A stretch of DNA of 14,727 bases from Moraxella equi (lineage in GTDB: Bacteria > Pseudomonadota > Gammaproteobacteria > Pseudomonadales > Moraxellaceae). The first letter of the stretch is position 1; each line of letters opens with the position of its first letter. The translations under genes were made by a program, and so were the position numbers. The notes below the pieces were generated by a model. It ran no database searches and was not told where the DNA came from. It worked only from the letters and a program-made list of their open reading frames with translations. Below are positions 14,029-14,727 of the stretch, in pieces. The stretch is taken from the NCBI RefSeq assembly GCF_002027555.1, contig NZ_MXAP01000022.1, forward strand, positions 1 to 14,727. Direction: 5' to 3'.

Positions 14029-14727
14029 GTCTAAAATATACAACATGTCTTCAGGGGTTAATTTGTCAGCAAATTTACCACGTTTTTTATAAAGCTCAAA
14101 GCCAATTTTCATTGCAGTATTGTCATCTAAGGTATCTGCTCTTGGCAATCTTCTTTCTTTGAATGCAGATATAATATCACTCCCAACTTGTTGCACCCAA
14201 GATCCTGACAGTAAGGCCTGCTCGGAAAACCCAACACTAAGCCCAACATAGCCATAGTGAATATTTGACCATACATCATAGAAATAATCGTAATTCTTAT
14301 ATTTATGGTAATGACTTTCAGAGGGTGTACCTTTTTGAGTTGGTCTATGTACAGTAATTTTGCTATTTTTGTTAAACCTATCATCCTGTACGAGTTGCCA
14401 CTTATGATCCCAAGGTTTGTTAGTGTCAACCATTTCCGTCCATAATGACACAGCAGTGCCACCTCTGCGACTATTGACGGGATAGCGAATTGCACCTCCT
14501 CCATGTTGTTGGGTGATTTTATTGACAGATTGATTGATTTTATCAAACTCTCTTTGTAATTCTGCTCCTATCTCTCCAGTATTATGATAACGAATTTTTT
14601 GAGCAACCAAGGATTTTACGTTTCTCTTAATCTCACCGACAATGTATTTCGCTACTTCTATCGCTCCATCGGCCTTATGAGTGCAAACTGACTTGGTTGG
14701 TATTTTTTGCTCCTTCTTTGTCTCTAC
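13945..14727 (-). CDS. Polymorphic toxin, C-terminal part with type 44-like toxin domain (5' end beyond window)
   Basis: The frame is open from the window edge (14727) to the TGA at 13945-13947, so 260 residues of a larger protein are visible. A TTG at 14610 could be read as a start but has no ribosome site, and the frame continues upstream (VETKKEQKIPTKSVCTHKAD...). The last ~160 residues resemble the bacterial polymorphic toxin type 44 domain (PF15607, recalled): PWDHK with D107 and H108, then YDVWSNIHYGYVG (150-162) with G-F-S, SGSWVQQ, and DDNTAMKIGFELYKKRG. Conserved Asp, His, Asn and Tyr in the WDHK and YDxWSNIHYG motifs are the likely active-site residues. I cannot state the biochemical activity with confidence. 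The delivery part (two-partner CdiA-like, Maf-like, type VI or other) is outside the window. The probable immunity gene overlaps its stop by four bases. Confidence 0.72.
   Translation of the reverse strand, partial: VETKKEQKIPTKSVCTHKADGAIEVAKYIVGEIKRNVKSLVAQKIRYHNTGEIGAELQREFDKINQSVNKITQQHGGGAIRYPVNSRRGGTAVSLWTEMVDTNKPWDHKWQLVQDDRFNKNSKITVHRPTQKGTPSESHYHKYKNYDYFYDVWSNIHYGYVGLSVGFSEQALLSGSWVQQVGSDIISAFKERRLPRADTLDDNTAMKIGFELYKKRGKFADKLTPEDMLYILDNTPQNQLPNSKQIHWCNNPSNPNRIKK

Noticed and set aside
14127..14546. 139-codon minus-strand frame inside the toxin gene
   Set aside because: Shadow of the toxin frame, which shows a recognisable domain and stays open to the window edge.
12756..14727. CRISPR-like array from the repeated segments
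   Set aside because: Only two copies of each long repeat, and they lie within paralogous coding sequences; no short regularly spaced units.

Overview
The window looks like chromosomal DNA of a Moraxella-type gammaproteobacterium (family Moraxellaceae). This rests on the protein sequences, the moderate-to-low G+C genes separated by very A+T-rich gaps, and the phosphate gene set; it comes from sequence impression, not from a database search.

Left part (1-2852): a zinc-dependent alcohol dehydrogenase gene broken by a one-base frameshift and an internal deletion, a strong terminator, then miaB (tRNA ms2i6A modification) on the minus strand. Between miaB and the phosphate genes lies a short inverted-repeat element of about 120 bp that looks like a MITE.

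Central part (3146-12313): a complete phosphate regulon module on the plus strand. A tandem array of Pho boxes precedes pstS, followed by pstC, pstA, pstB, phoU, phoB, phoR and ppx. PstSCAB imports phosphate, PhoU links transporter state to the PhoR kinase, PhoR phosphorylates PhoB, and PhoB should bind the array and switch on pstS. Ppx releases phosphate from stored polyphosphate. The genes are separated by unusually long A+T-rich spacers, several with perfect hairpins, and PhoR has no visible transmembrane anchor.

Right part (12381-14727): a tRNA-Gly(GCC) gene with its own strong promoter and terminator, a second MITE of the same family, then a minus-strand locus that is much richer in A+T. 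It holds the C-terminal end of a large protein running off the window, with a polymorphic-toxin type 44-like domain, overlapped by 4 bases by a small membrane-anchored protein that is probably its immunity protein. Next comes a second, mosaic copy of that protein, still preceded by an 84-bp leftover of the toxin 3' end. This is the usual architecture of toxin/immunity cassette turnover, and it is the part of the window most likely to hold something undescribed.
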